This document shows, piece by piece, positions 1 to 6,815 of a DNA stretch of 20,534 nt. Source of the stretch: an uncultured Eubacterium sp. (GTDB taxonomy: Bacteria > Bacillota > Clostridia > Lachnospirales > Lachnospiraceae); the NCBI RefSeq assembly GCF_934295145.1, contig NZ_CAKRAS010000052.1, forward strand, positions 1-20,534, read 5' to 3'. Each line of letters begins with the position of its first letter. The stretch's first letter is position 1. The translations under genes and the position numbers were made by a program. The notes under the pieces were generated by a model, which saw only the letters and a list, made by a program, of their open reading frames with translations, had not been told where the DNA came from and did not search any database.

Positions 1-741
1 GAGCTTCATGTGACACACTCACAGATCAGCCGTATCGAAAGTGGTGAAACAAAAAATCCTAATATAAGTATCGTGATAGATGCAGCCAGATTTTTTCATG
101 TTTCCACAGATTATCTGCTTGGAATTACACCGATTACCACACCAAAAAGTTATGATATTTCAGAATTAGGACTTTCTGAAGAAACTGTAAAGAGATTGAT
201 TACCGGAAGAATAGATATAGATATTTTAAACCGCCTGTTAGAACATGACCACTTCCCACGACTGTGTATTATGATTCGCAATTTCTTTGATGACACCATT
301 GCAGAGGGAGTCATGGCTCGAAATCAGGTGATTGATTTTGCAGTAGATCAGTTGACGGATTTAATGAATGTAGAACCTGCAAAACGAAAAGAAATTATAA
401 AAGACAAACAGTTTTTGAATTGGCAGAAATTAGGATTAAATGAAGCAGACATTGAAAAAATCAAGAATCAGTTTGTATCCATATTGCGTGATATAAAATC
501 CAGTATGCAGAACAAAGAACTTACAAGTACTATTGCTACAGCCGAAGCCATAAAGATAATCCGAGATGCATTGCCTGATAAGCCAGCTTCTGATATTACA
601 AGTGATGATGTGGCAAATGCCGTTGCTTTTTGTATGGGTCATGCAACAGATCTGAATGATAAGGGACTTACAATGGTGCAGGAATTTGCAAAATATATTT
701 TGGATAACAGTGTGTCAGAGGAAAGATCCGATGATTGTTGA
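1..741 (+). CDS. XRE-family HTH transcriptional regulator, N-terminus cut by window edge
   Basis: The frame is open from base 1 (it reads ELHVTHSQISRIESG), so the gene starts before the window; the GTG at 10 lies inside the recognition helix and is not a real start. The visible N-terminus is the second half of a Cro/C1-type helix-turn-helix: QISRIESGE is the usual end of the recognition region and FFHVSTDYLLGI the usual closing helix. About 200 residues of helical, charged sequence follow that I cannot assign to a named domain; they may dimerise or sense a ligand. Regulators of this build are common in integrative elements and next to defence genes of Clostridia. AT-rich composition matches the following genes. 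It may control the downstream ATPase gene, but about 720 bases separate them. The family call is firm; target and signal are unknown. Confidence 0.85.
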   Translation, partial: ELHVTHSQISRIESGETKNPNISIVIDAARFFHVSTDYLLGITPITTPKSYDISELGLSEETVKRLITGRIDIDILNRLLEHDHFPRLCIMIRNFFDDTIAEGVMARNQVIDFAVDQLTDLMNVEPAKRKEIIKDKQFLNWQKLGLNEADIEKIKNQFVSILRDIKSSMQNKELTSTIATAEAIKIIRDALPDKPASDITSDDVANAVAFCMGHATDLNDKGLTMVQEFAKYILDNSVSEERSDDC

Positions 742-824
742 TAAAAATATACCTTTCTTCAAATGTGACATCGTCTAAATAACAGCATCGCCATGCTAAT
801 ATTCAGACTCGGTTCTGTTCTTTC

Positions 825-1012
825 AGGCAACTCCTTTACGGAGTACCTTGCAGCATAGAATGCCGGGAATTTTGGATAATCGCAAGGATATAGAATTTCT
901 TCCCGGCAGCCACAATTTCATAAAGGTATAACACACTAGACTTTCCTGACGGAAAATCGTGTGCCAACAGGGATGCTACTCGCCCCTATTGGATAACCCA
1001 GAGTAATACTCT
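825..1012 (+). ncRNA. Run of consecutive hairpins, candidate structured RNA or ssDNA element
   Basis: The gene-free stretch 742-1460 begins with a series of inverted repeats. They are: 827-834 with 840-843/848-851 (gcaa/ttgc outside ctcc/ggag); 861-869 with 900-908 (tgccgggaa/ttcccggca, perfect); 932-936 with 959-963 (cacac/gtgtg) enclosing 942-946 with 951-955 (tttcc/ggaaa, four-base loop); 964-972 with 984-992 (ccaacaggg/ccctattgg, one mismatch); and 1000-1012 (agagta-a-tactct). The third and fourth abut exactly at 963/964, as stacked RNA helices do. I see no reading frame of note here. It could be a regulatory RNA or a folded single-strand DNA site of a mobile element. Strand is assumed from the neighbours; no known family was recognised. 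Confidence 0.35.
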
Positions 1013-1126
1013 ATGATGTAATAACAACTTATAAACTCCAAGTAAAGTGGCTATCTAAATCCATTTAACCTAGGAACAGTTATGTTGGAAGGCTTACTAT
1101 AAACGACTGAATTTGGTATACTGTTG

Positions 1127-1154
1127 TTAGATGAGTTAATATATACATTATAAT
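1127..1154 (+). promoter_or_regulatory. Possible promoter for the ATPase gene
   Basis: A perfect TATAAT lies at 1149-1154. The best upstream partner is TTAGAT at 1127-1132 with a 16-base spacer, a poor -35 box. If used, it would give a leader of about 300 bases in front of the ATPase gene. AT-rich DNA produces such matches by chance, so this is tentative. Confidence 0.3.
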
Positions 1155-1460
1155 GGTTTATTAGCCAGATCTAAAGAAATAGGAAAAATAGAAGTGAAAG
1201 GAAATAAAAATGGATACGTTAAAAAATACGACATCATTGAAAGGTCTCATACCATAGGTTGTGAATTAAAAAGACTGTATCTTTGTGATCAAGAAGATTT
1301 TATTCATTGAATATAATTCATATGGTAATATCTTATATTCAAAAGGTTCTGCAATTGATTGCAAATGATTGCGGGAAAATATTTGATTTTTTATATTTTA
1401 AGCAATGACTGAAGTTTATATTTGGGAAATTGCAATATATACAAATGAGGAAGTGAAAAA
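1155..1460 (+). other. Leader of the ATPase gene with two overlapping short reading frames
   Basis: Two short frames overlap here. One is a 15-codon ORF at 1210-1257 (MDTLKNTTSLKGLIP) preceded by AAAGGA, which could be a leader peptide. The other frame is open from 1140 to the stop at 1308-1310 (it includes KNGYVKKYDIIERSH and CELKRLYLC), looks protein-like, and has GTG at 1194 as a possible start. I recognise neither. The second may be the tail of a decayed gene. From 1311 to 1460 I see only AT-rich sequence leading to the GAGG ribosome site at 1447-1450. Confidence 0.25.
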
Positions 1461-3458
1461 ATGTATATAGAAAGTTTACATTATAAGAATATAGGTCCAT
1501 TAAGTGATCTAAATATTCAATTTCGAAAAAATGAAAAAGGTGTTCCGGTTCCACTAGTTGTTGTTGGAAAAAATGGAAGTGGAAAATCCATTCTGTTATC
1601 AAATATTGTTGATGCGTTTTATGAACTTGCAAATAAAGCATATGATAATGCAACGGAAGCGACTAGTAATGGACATCAATTTTATAAAATAATTTCACCA
1701 GATCAAATACAAATCGGACAAAATTATTTGATTGCCAATATTTGTATGGAACAATCAAATAACAGATTTGAATATCTTTTTAAATCTGGAAATATATCAT
1801 TTGATGAATATATTAAGTTGTATGGAAATACAATAGACTCAAAATTAGATTGGAAAAATGAAGCAAATTATAAAGATGTTACAATTGAAGAAAAAGATAT
1901 AACTGACATTTTTGAAAAAGATATCGTATGTTTTTTTGGACCTAATAGATATGTTAAGCCATCATGGATGGGGGACAAATATTACGCCTCCGAGAACATA
2001 GATTCATATTCATTACGTTCCAGATATGCTAGACGGCTTAATAATCCGATAACAGCTACAAATTTATCTGACTTAACTTTGCAATGGCTATTTGATATAA
2101 TTACTGATTCAAGAGCAGATCTGGAAAAAGGTACAGACGGATATAAAATTGTTTCACCCAGTATAAATGATCTTGATTTATTATCTATTTCAAGACATAA
2201 TGCAGAAAAAGTTATGTCAGCTATTTTGGATGAAGAAGTTATTTTTAGAATGGGAAATCGTTCATTGGGCAAACGGCGTTTTTCCATTTTAAGAAAGTCA
2301 AACGGAATAGAATTGGTTCCTTCATTAAATGCTTTATCCACTGGACAGCTTGCATTGTTTAATATGTTTACTACAATTATTCGTTATGCAGATGCTGACG
2401 ATATTGATTTAAGTCACAAATTAGATGAAATAAAAGGCATTGTAGTTATTGATGAAATAGAACTACATTTACATACAAAGCTACAAAGGGAAATTTTACC
2501 AAGGTTACTTGCTTTATTTCCAAATATTCAATTTGTTATCACATCGCATGCTCCATTATTTTTACTTGGCATGAAAGAGATATTTGGTGATGATGGTTTT
2601 GATATTGTTGAATTGCCTTTAGGACAAAAAATTTCGGTAGAACAATTTTCTGAATTTGAAAATGCGTACCAATATTTTACAGAAACAGAAAAATATACAC
2701 AAGAGATACAAGCAGCTATTGCTGAAAAGAATGATAAACCATTAATTATTACTGAGGGAGCTACAGATTGGAAACATATGAAAGCAGCATATAATTCCTT
2801 ACTTAATGATCCAAGATGCTCAGAATGGCTTCCTAATTTGAACTTTGATTTTCTAGAATATGAACCCAAAAATAGCACAGTACAAAATTGTTTTAAATTA
2901 GAAATGAGTGCGTCACACTTAAAAACAATGTGTGAACAATATTGTTTGGTAAAACAGCCAAGAAAAATGATTTTTATTGCTGATGCAGACGTAAAAGAGA
3001 TTAGAAATTCACTTGGGCAAAAGGATGCTCAATATCGTTCATGGGGAAATAATGTATATTCTTTTATTCTTCCGGTACCAGAAATAAGACAATCTACACC
3101 TGAAATATGTATAGAGCATTATTATTCTGATAACCAAATTAAAATGGAATTAAATTGCGGTGGTATAAAACGTCGCCTGTATATGGGATGTGAATTTGAC
3201 ACAGATGGTTTATCCTTAGACAAAAAAATGTTTTGCAATGAAAGAAATAGCTGTGGCAATGAAAAAATACGTATTATTGATGGTCATGAGAAAAGTCCGC
3301 GTGTATATTCTATTGCTGATGAAAACAAAACCAATGTAGCACTTTCCAAAATGAAATTTGCGACATCTGTTTTGGAGAAGACTCCTCCTTTTGATGAAAT
3401 GGATTTTTCTAATTTTATACCTTTATTTGAAATAATAAGAGAAATTCTTCAGCAATAA
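1461..3458 (+). CDS. AAA family ATPase fused to a C-terminal TOPRIM-like domain (OLD-like, putative defence)
   Basis: A 665-residue protein. The first part is an SMC/ABC-like ATPase of the AAA_15/AAA_21 type: Walker A GKNGSGKS at 36-43, an ABC-style signature LSTGQ at 292-296, Walker B VVIDEIELHLH with D331/E332, and the switch histidine H363 in ITSHAP. From about residue 425 a TOPRIM-like fold follows: E432 in TEGATD and the acidic pair D508/D510 in IADAD fit the metal-binding residues of OLD-family nucleases. The last 130 residues (IEHYYSDNQIKMEL, RRLYMGCEF) are a conserved-looking tail of unknown role. ATP-driven dimerisation controlling a nuclease is the family expectation; antiphage activity is inferred from architecture and from the Abi_2 gene next door. 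Start: ATG 1461 with GAGG ten bases upstream. Base composition is strongly AT-rich, suggesting transfer. Alternatives are a fused AriA/AriB-like PARIS protein or an orphan OLD nuclease. Confidence 0.88.
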   Translation: MYIESLHYKNIGPLSDLNIQFRKNEKGVPVPLVVVGKNGSGKSILLSNIVDAFYELANKAYDNATEATSNGHQFYKIISPDQIQIGQNYLIANICMEQSNNRFEYLFKSGNISFDEYIKLYGNTIDSKLDWKNEANYKDVTIEEKDITDIFEKDIVCFFGPNRYVKPSWMGDKYYASENIDSYSLRSRYARRLNNPITATNLSDLTLQWLFDIITDSRADLEKGTDGYKIVSPSINDLDLLSISRHNAEKVMSAILDEEVIFRMGNRSLGKRRFSILRKSNGIELVPSLNALSTGQLALFNMFTTIIRYADADDIDLSHKLDEIKGIVVIDEIELHLHTKLQREILPRLLALFPNIQFVITSHAPLFLLGMKEIFGDDGFDIVELPLGQKISVEQFSEFENAYQYFTETEKYTQEIQAAIAEKNDKPLIITEGATDWKHMKAAYNSLLNDPRCSEWLPNLNFDFLEYEPKNSTVQNCFKLEMSASHLKTMCEQYCLVKQPRKMIFIADADVKEIRNSLGQKDAQYRSWGNNVYSFILPVPEIRQSTPEICIEHYYSDNQIKMELNCGGIKRRLYMGCEFDTDGLSLDKKMFCNERNSCGNEKIRIIDGHEKSPRVYSIADENKTNVALSKMKFATSVLEKTPPFDEMDFSNFIPLFEIIREILQQ

Positions 3459-3502
3459 GAAAATGTTATCAACAATTTAAGCAAGTTCCGCAATAAGCTA
3501 AA

Positions 3503-3648
3503 ATACATATTTTATGTATATAATACCCTATCCATCAGGAACAGAGCATTTATAGATGAAAGAGATTATTTGGTAGGCGTCGCGACTTCTGCATCTCTTT
3601 TAATCCATAGGGGCGTGATTGCAACGAAATTTACCACCTCAAATAATC
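3503..3648 (+). ncRNA. Second folded intergenic segment, unassigned
   Basis: Between the ATPase and Abi_2 genes, a 7-bp inverted repeat with a 3-base gap (3503-3519) runs into a TATAAT at 3519-3524. Downstream, 3564-3572 pairs perfectly with 3640-3648 (gattatttg/caaataatc), and nested inside, 3578-3585 pairs with 3619-3626 (cgtcgcga/ttgcaacg, one mismatch). A competing 8-bp helix, 3559-3566 with 3593-3600 (aaagagat/atctcttt), overlaps the first arm, so the two folds exclude each other. No good -35 box and no terminator are visible. It may be an RNA gene, an attenuator or a decayed mobile-element end. Confidence 0.35.
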
Positions 3649-3751
3649 CTAAATTTATAATAACTAAGACACCGACTTGTAAACAATAAATATGTTATTA
3701 CGTATAAACATCTCCTTGTTGAATATAATTTAAAGCGAGGATAATTTCTGG

Positions 3752-3780
3752 TTGACTTTCTTAGTTATATCAGTTATATT
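3752..3780 (+). promoter_or_regulatory. Sigma-A promoter of the small RNA upstream of the Abi_2 gene
   Basis: TTGACT at 3752-3757 and TATATT at 3775-3780 are separated by exactly 17 bases. Initiation is expected near the A at 3787, so the transcript would open with the hairpin region. The long open frame upstream of the Abi_2 gene begins at this same TTG, which is better read as the -35 box than as a start codon. Confidence 0.7.
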
Positions 3781-3786
3781 ATCTTT

Positions 3787-3856
3787 AGTGATCAGATTGC
3801 AGAAACTTGAGAAGCCTGCGATCGGGGGAGGGTGCCGAGGCCCCTCTCCTTTTTCT
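3787..3856 (+). ncRNA. Candidate AbiF-associated small RNA (about 70 nt)
   Basis: The segment between promoter and terminator folds into two abutting hairpins. Hairpin 1 pairs 3795-3802 with 3816-3823 (gattgcag/ctgcgatc, 8 bp with one G-U), with a small inner ctt/aag helix at 3806-3808/3812-3814. Hairpin 2 is the terminator stem, 3825-3832 with 3842-3849; only base 3824 separates the two. The Abi_2 start codon follows 30 bases after the T-tract. Conserved RNA structures are known upstream of Abi_2/AbiF genes and have been proposed to act as RNA antitoxins of these HEPN proteins. Whether this RNA belongs to that described motif or is a variant cannot be decided here. Read-through at the terminator would give the mRNA, as in ToxIN-type systems. 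The transcription start is inferred. Confidence 0.62.
3825..3856 (+). terminator. Intrinsic terminator between the small RNA and the Abi_2 gene
   Basis: An 8-bp GC-rich stem (ggggaggg/ccctctcc, one G-U) with the 9-base loop 3833-3841 is followed by tttttcttt. It sits only 30 bases before the Abi_2 ATG, so it ends the short RNA and should throttle expression of the protein. Confidence 0.8.
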
Positions 3857-3886
3857 TTATCTGAAACATTTTGCGGCGAGGTACAT

Positions 3887-4825
3887 ATGAGCAAGCCATT
3901 TATTACATATATCGCACAGGTTGAAAAACTGAAAAATGAAAAAAATCTGATTATTACAGATGATGATTTTGCGGTAGAATCCCTGCAGAATATCAGTTAC
4001 TATGCATTAATTGGTGGATATAAACATCCCTTTATTGATATTCATACCCGCAAATACATTAATGAAGCATGTTTTGAAGACATAGTTGCTCTTTATGAAT
4101 TTGATGAAGAGTTACGTGGCATATTTTTTAAATATTTATGTCGCGTAGAAAGAAAAATGCGTTCGTCCATTTCTTATCACTTTTGTAAAAAACATGGCGA
4201 ACGTCAGGAAGAGTATCTCAATTCTACCAATTACGGCAATGTTCCCAAAAATAAAAAAGGCATTACCAAATTAATAAAAATGCTTGATATGATGGCGAAA
4301 CAAAATAGGGATCATGAATACCTTGTTTATCAGCGTAATAAATATCATAATATTCCATTATGGGTGATTATGAATACACTTACTTTTGGTCAGATATCCA
4401 AAATGTTTGAATTTTTACCTCAGAATATACAGGGAACAGTTTGCCAGGATTTTGGGAATGTTAAGAAAAATGAAATGATAAAGTATTTGAAGGTATTAAC
4501 GCTGTACCGAAACGTATGTGCACATAATGAACGCCTGTTTTCTTATCACACATATATCGACATTCCAGATACATTGTTACATAAAAAATTGAACATTTCT
4601 AAAAATGGTTCAAAATACATTTATGGAAAAAATGACTTATTCAGTGTTATTATTGCTTTTCGATATTTGCTTCCAAAGGCAGATTTTATACAATTTAAAA
4701 AGCAACTATTGCATATTTTCGACAGATACGAAAAACAGGATTCAAATCTGAAGCTGAATGTTCTCTTTGAATATATGGGATTTCCATCAAATTGGAAAGA
4801 GCTAACAAAATTTCGTAAAATATAA
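3887..4825 (+). CDS. Abi_2 (AbiD/AbiF-like) abortive-infection HEPN protein
   Basis: A 312-residue protein, typical in length for Abi_2. Hallmarks: the N-terminal SxQNISYYALIGGYKHPF region; the helix LCRVERKMRSSISYHF around residues 85-99, conserved in the family; IPLWVIMNTLTFGQISKMF; and LYRNVCAHNERLF, which contains a perfect HEPN RNase motif Rx4H (R208-H213). HEPN proteins of this kind are expected to cleave RNA and arrest growth on infection, and Abi_2 proteins have been proposed as relatives of the Cas13 ancestor. Start: ATG 3887 with GAGG at 3878-3881, five bases away. The frame stays open upstream to 3752, but that part overlaps a promoter, two hairpins and a terminator, so I reject it. 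Function is assigned by family; control by the upstream RNA is inferred. Confidence 0.9.
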   Translation: MSKPFITYIAQVEKLKNEKNLIITDDDFAVESLQNISYYALIGGYKHPFIDIHTRKYINEACFEDIVALYEFDEELRGIFFKYLCRVERKMRSSISYHFCKKHGERQEEYLNSTNYGNVPKNKKGITKLIKMLDMMAKQNRDHEYLVYQRNKYHNIPLWVIMNTLTFGQISKMFEFLPQNIQGTVCQDFGNVKKNEMIKYLKVLTLYRNVCAHNERLFSYHTYIDIPDTLLHKKLNISKNGSKYIYGKNDLFSVIIAFRYLLPKADFIQFKKQLLHIFDRYEKQDSNLKLNVLFEYMGFPSNWKELTKFRKI

Positions 4826-4871
4826 GCTCAAGACAAAGTAGCTTTGAATCGGATATTCAGAGTTGTAAAAC

Positions 4872-4910
4872 GGCGGAAATATCATTGCTGGTATTTCCGC
4901 CACTTCTTTT
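4872..4910. terminator. Terminator hairpin between the Abi_2 gene and the broken transporter gene
   Basis: A perfect 10-bp stem pairs 4872-4881 with 4892-4901 (ggcggaaata/tatttccgcc) and has a 10-base loop. A T-rich stretch (cttcttttat) follows on the plus strand and a short gttttac on the minus strand. It can serve both converging genes. Confidence 0.7.
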
Positions 4911-4984
4911 ATACGTTCTTCGCACTATTCATCCCATCCACCCAGTTACACAGAATCACAATCGTCTCATAATTTACATTGATA
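4909..4984 (-). pseudogene. Possible C-terminal remnant of the broken ABC substrate-binding protein
   Basis: In another minus-strand frame just after the broken lipoprotein gene, a short open stretch reads VNYETIVILCNWVDGMN and ends at a TAA at 4911-4909, immediately before the terminator hairpin. It looks like a natural protein C-terminus. It could be the far end of the substrate-binding protein after an internal deletion with frame change, or the end of an unrelated gene. The assignment is a guess. Confidence 0.3.
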
Positions 4985-5507
4985 TATGTACGCCACCTGC
5001 TCTGCCGCCAAGAACGTCCTTGCCAACCAGATCTGTCCATTCAAAATCAGTGATTTCTTCCCTGGCTACCAGAAAGTTGCCCGCACGCTGTGTCAACTGT
5101 GCAAAGTTTACAACTGGATCCTTACTGCCCTCATTTGCGGTATACACAGTCGTTTCCGGTCCCATAAATCCAATGTCTGCTTCTCCTGAAAGTACTGCAG
5201 TCATAACCTTATCTGCGCCAAATCCAGTCACCAGATCAAGATCAATACCAGCATCGTTAAAGTAACCCTGCTCGATTGCCACATACATCGGAGTATAAAA
5301 AATTGAATGTGCCACTTCGTTTAAGGTTACTTTCTGTAATGCAGGAGATTCCTCTTTTTTTTCAGAATCAGTTGTGTTTTCTACATTTACAGAACCTGTA
5401 TCGGTTTCGTCTGGAGTCGTGTTCTGACCACAGCCCATCAGCAGCATTCCTGCAGCCATAGCAATGCAGGTGAATACTGCAATTCCTTTTTTAACAATAT
5501 TTTTCAA
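4974..5507 (-). pseudogene. Truncated ABC-type substrate-binding lipoprotein (NMT1/SsuA-like)
   Basis: The start is a TTG at 5507 with GGGAGG five bases upstream. It gives a lipoprotein signal (KNIVKKG, hydrophobic core, lipobox LLMGC with C26), an acidic linker and the first lobe of an NMT1/THI5/SsuA-type binding protein: NEVAHSIFYTPMYVAIEQGYF, GADKVMTAVLSGEADIGFMGPE and GKDVLGGRAGG. Proteins of this family run to about 330 residues; this one stops at 177, just after the GGRAGG turn, so the second lobe is missing and ligand binding is not expected. No permease or ATPase gene lies downstream, where the defence island begins. The open frame continues upstream to 5711 without a ribosome site and is not part of the gene. 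The substrate cannot be told; no TPP riboswitch is visible in the 5' region. Confidence 0.8.
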
Positions 5508-5640
5508 AATAACCTCCCAAAATGTTGTAGATTTCTCTTTTTTACTGTATGTGGGAGGCAGGATTTGGTGCATATGGCCGTTTAACATCCCAAAAAACAT
5601 AGCAATATACAAAACATCCATTGACGCAATAGCTTTCCTC

Positions 5641-5669
5641 TTGCACCTTTCTATCCGCCTTGTTATACT
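5641..5669 (+). promoter_or_regulatory. Sigma-A promoter of ltaE
   Basis: TTGCAC at 5641-5646 and TATACT at 5664-5669 are 17 bases apart, about 100 bases before the ltaE start codon, in the region shared with the divergent binding-protein gene. I see no riboswitch in the leader. Confidence 0.6.
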
Positions 5670-5767
5670 CTCAATATAACCGTCTTCCGTAAAAACACAA
5701 GTCTCACACATGATCGACTTGAATTACGAATTATGGGAAATATTTTTTATTACTGGAGGAGAAACAT

Positions 5768-6802
5768 ATGATTTATTTTCGCTCAGATTACAGTCAGGGG
5801 GCACATCCAAAAGTCATGGATGCTTTGGTAAAAACTAACCTTGAGCATTCAGATGGATATGGACTGGATGAGCACTGTGAACATGCGACCCGCATGATTC
5901 AGGATTTAATTAACAACCACAACTGCCATGTACATATGATGGTAGGTGGCACACCATGTAATGTTACCACGATCGCCGCAAGCCTGCGCCCATATGAATC
6001 GGTAGTAAGTGTCCGCAGCGGACACGCTTATTTTCATGAAACCGGCGCTGTGGAAGGCACCGGACACCGCATCGTTACAATGGAAGGTGACAATGGCAAA
6101 TTAACACCATCTATGATTGATCAGGCATGGGACGAATACGAAGACGAGCATACGCCACTGCCAAAACTTGCATACATCTCGCAGCCTACGGAAGTTGGCA
6201 CCATTTACAGCAAAGCAGAAATGACCGCTCTTTCTGAAAAATGTAAAGAACGTGACATGCTTCTTTATGTGGACGGTGCAAGACTTGGCTGTGCGCTGAC
6301 CTGCCGCGACAATGACCTGTCCATTCAGGAACTTGCTACACTCTGTGATGCATTTTACATTGGCGGAACCAAAAACGGTGCACTTTTCGGTGAAGCCCTT
6401 GTTATTTTAAACGACACTATAAATGACCATTTCCGATGGATGATCAAACGTCAGTGTGGTCTGTTGGCAAAAGGACGCCTGATCGGTGTTCAGTTTGAAG
6501 CATTGTTAGAAGGCGGCATGGACAGCATTTATTTTTCCATGGCTGCACACGCCAATGAAATGGCAGCACTCCTGCTGGATTCTCTGACAGAACTCGGTGT
6601 ATCGTTTTTGGGAAGTTCACAGACCAATCAGATATTCCCAATTCTTCCGGCTGCTATTGTCAAAGAACTGGAAAAAGACTTTTTCTTTTATGAATGGGCA
6701 CCGGAAAAAGACGGCATGATCCCAATCCGTCTGGTCACAGCCTGGGGCACCACAAAAGAAGATGTTGATGCATTTTTAAATACTATCAAAAAGCTGCTTT
6801 AA
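5768..6802 (+). CDS. ltaE: Low-specificity L-threonine aldolase
   Basis: A 344-residue PLP enzyme of the fold-type I beta-eliminating lyase / threonine aldolase family, expected to cleave L-threonine (and allo-threonine) to glycine and acetaldehyde in the cytosol. Seen: the N-terminal FRSDYSQGAHP; VGGTPCNVTT at 59-68 near the cofactor phosphate; SGHAYFHETGAVE; the cofactor aspartate in VDGARLG (D169, with R172); and the Schiff-base lysine K202 in YIGGTKNG. Length is normal. Start: ATG 5768 with GGAGGA seven bases upstream. The VOC gene follows after 13 bases with its own GGAGG site, so the two form an operon that ends at the hairpin at 7261. The close relative phenylserine aldolase has the same motifs, so exact substrate preference is open. 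Confidence 0.92.
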   Translation: MIYFRSDYSQGAHPKVMDALVKTNLEHSDGYGLDEHCEHATRMIQDLINNHNCHVHMMVGGTPCNVTTIAASLRPYESVVSVRSGHAYFHETGAVEGTGHRIVTMEGDNGKLTPSMIDQAWDEYEDEHTPLPKLAYISQPTEVGTIYSKAEMTALSEKCKERDMLLYVDGARLGCALTCRDNDLSIQELATLCDAFYIGGTKNGALFGEALVILNDTINDHFRWMIKRQCGLLAKGRLIGVQFEALLEGGMDSIYFSMAAHANEMAALLLDSLTELGVSFLGSSQTNQIFPILPAAIVKELEKDFFFYEWAPEKDGMIPIRLVTAWGTTKEDVDAFLNTIKKLL

Positions 6803-6815
6803 GGAGGAGACTATT

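Noticed and set aside
3611..3630. Resemblance to the end of a type I-C CRISPR repeat (gcgtg...attg...gaaat)
   Set aside because: It occurs once only, is interrupted by extra bases, and there are no spacers or cas genes.
3752..3886. N-terminal extension of the Abi_2 frame by 45 codons
   Set aside because: It overlaps a promoter, two hairpins and an intrinsic terminator, its TTG start is the -35 box, and the ATG at 3887 has a ribosome site and begins the family homology.
5508..5711. In-frame 68-codon extension upstream of the substrate-binding lipoprotein
   Set aside because: The lipoprotein signal must be N-terminal; the TTG at 5507 has GGGAGG five bases upstream and the extension has no signal or domain.
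5508..5767. Riboswitch (for example TPP) before the NMT1/THI5-like protein
   Set aside because: None of the conserved TPP core segments is present on the minus strand.
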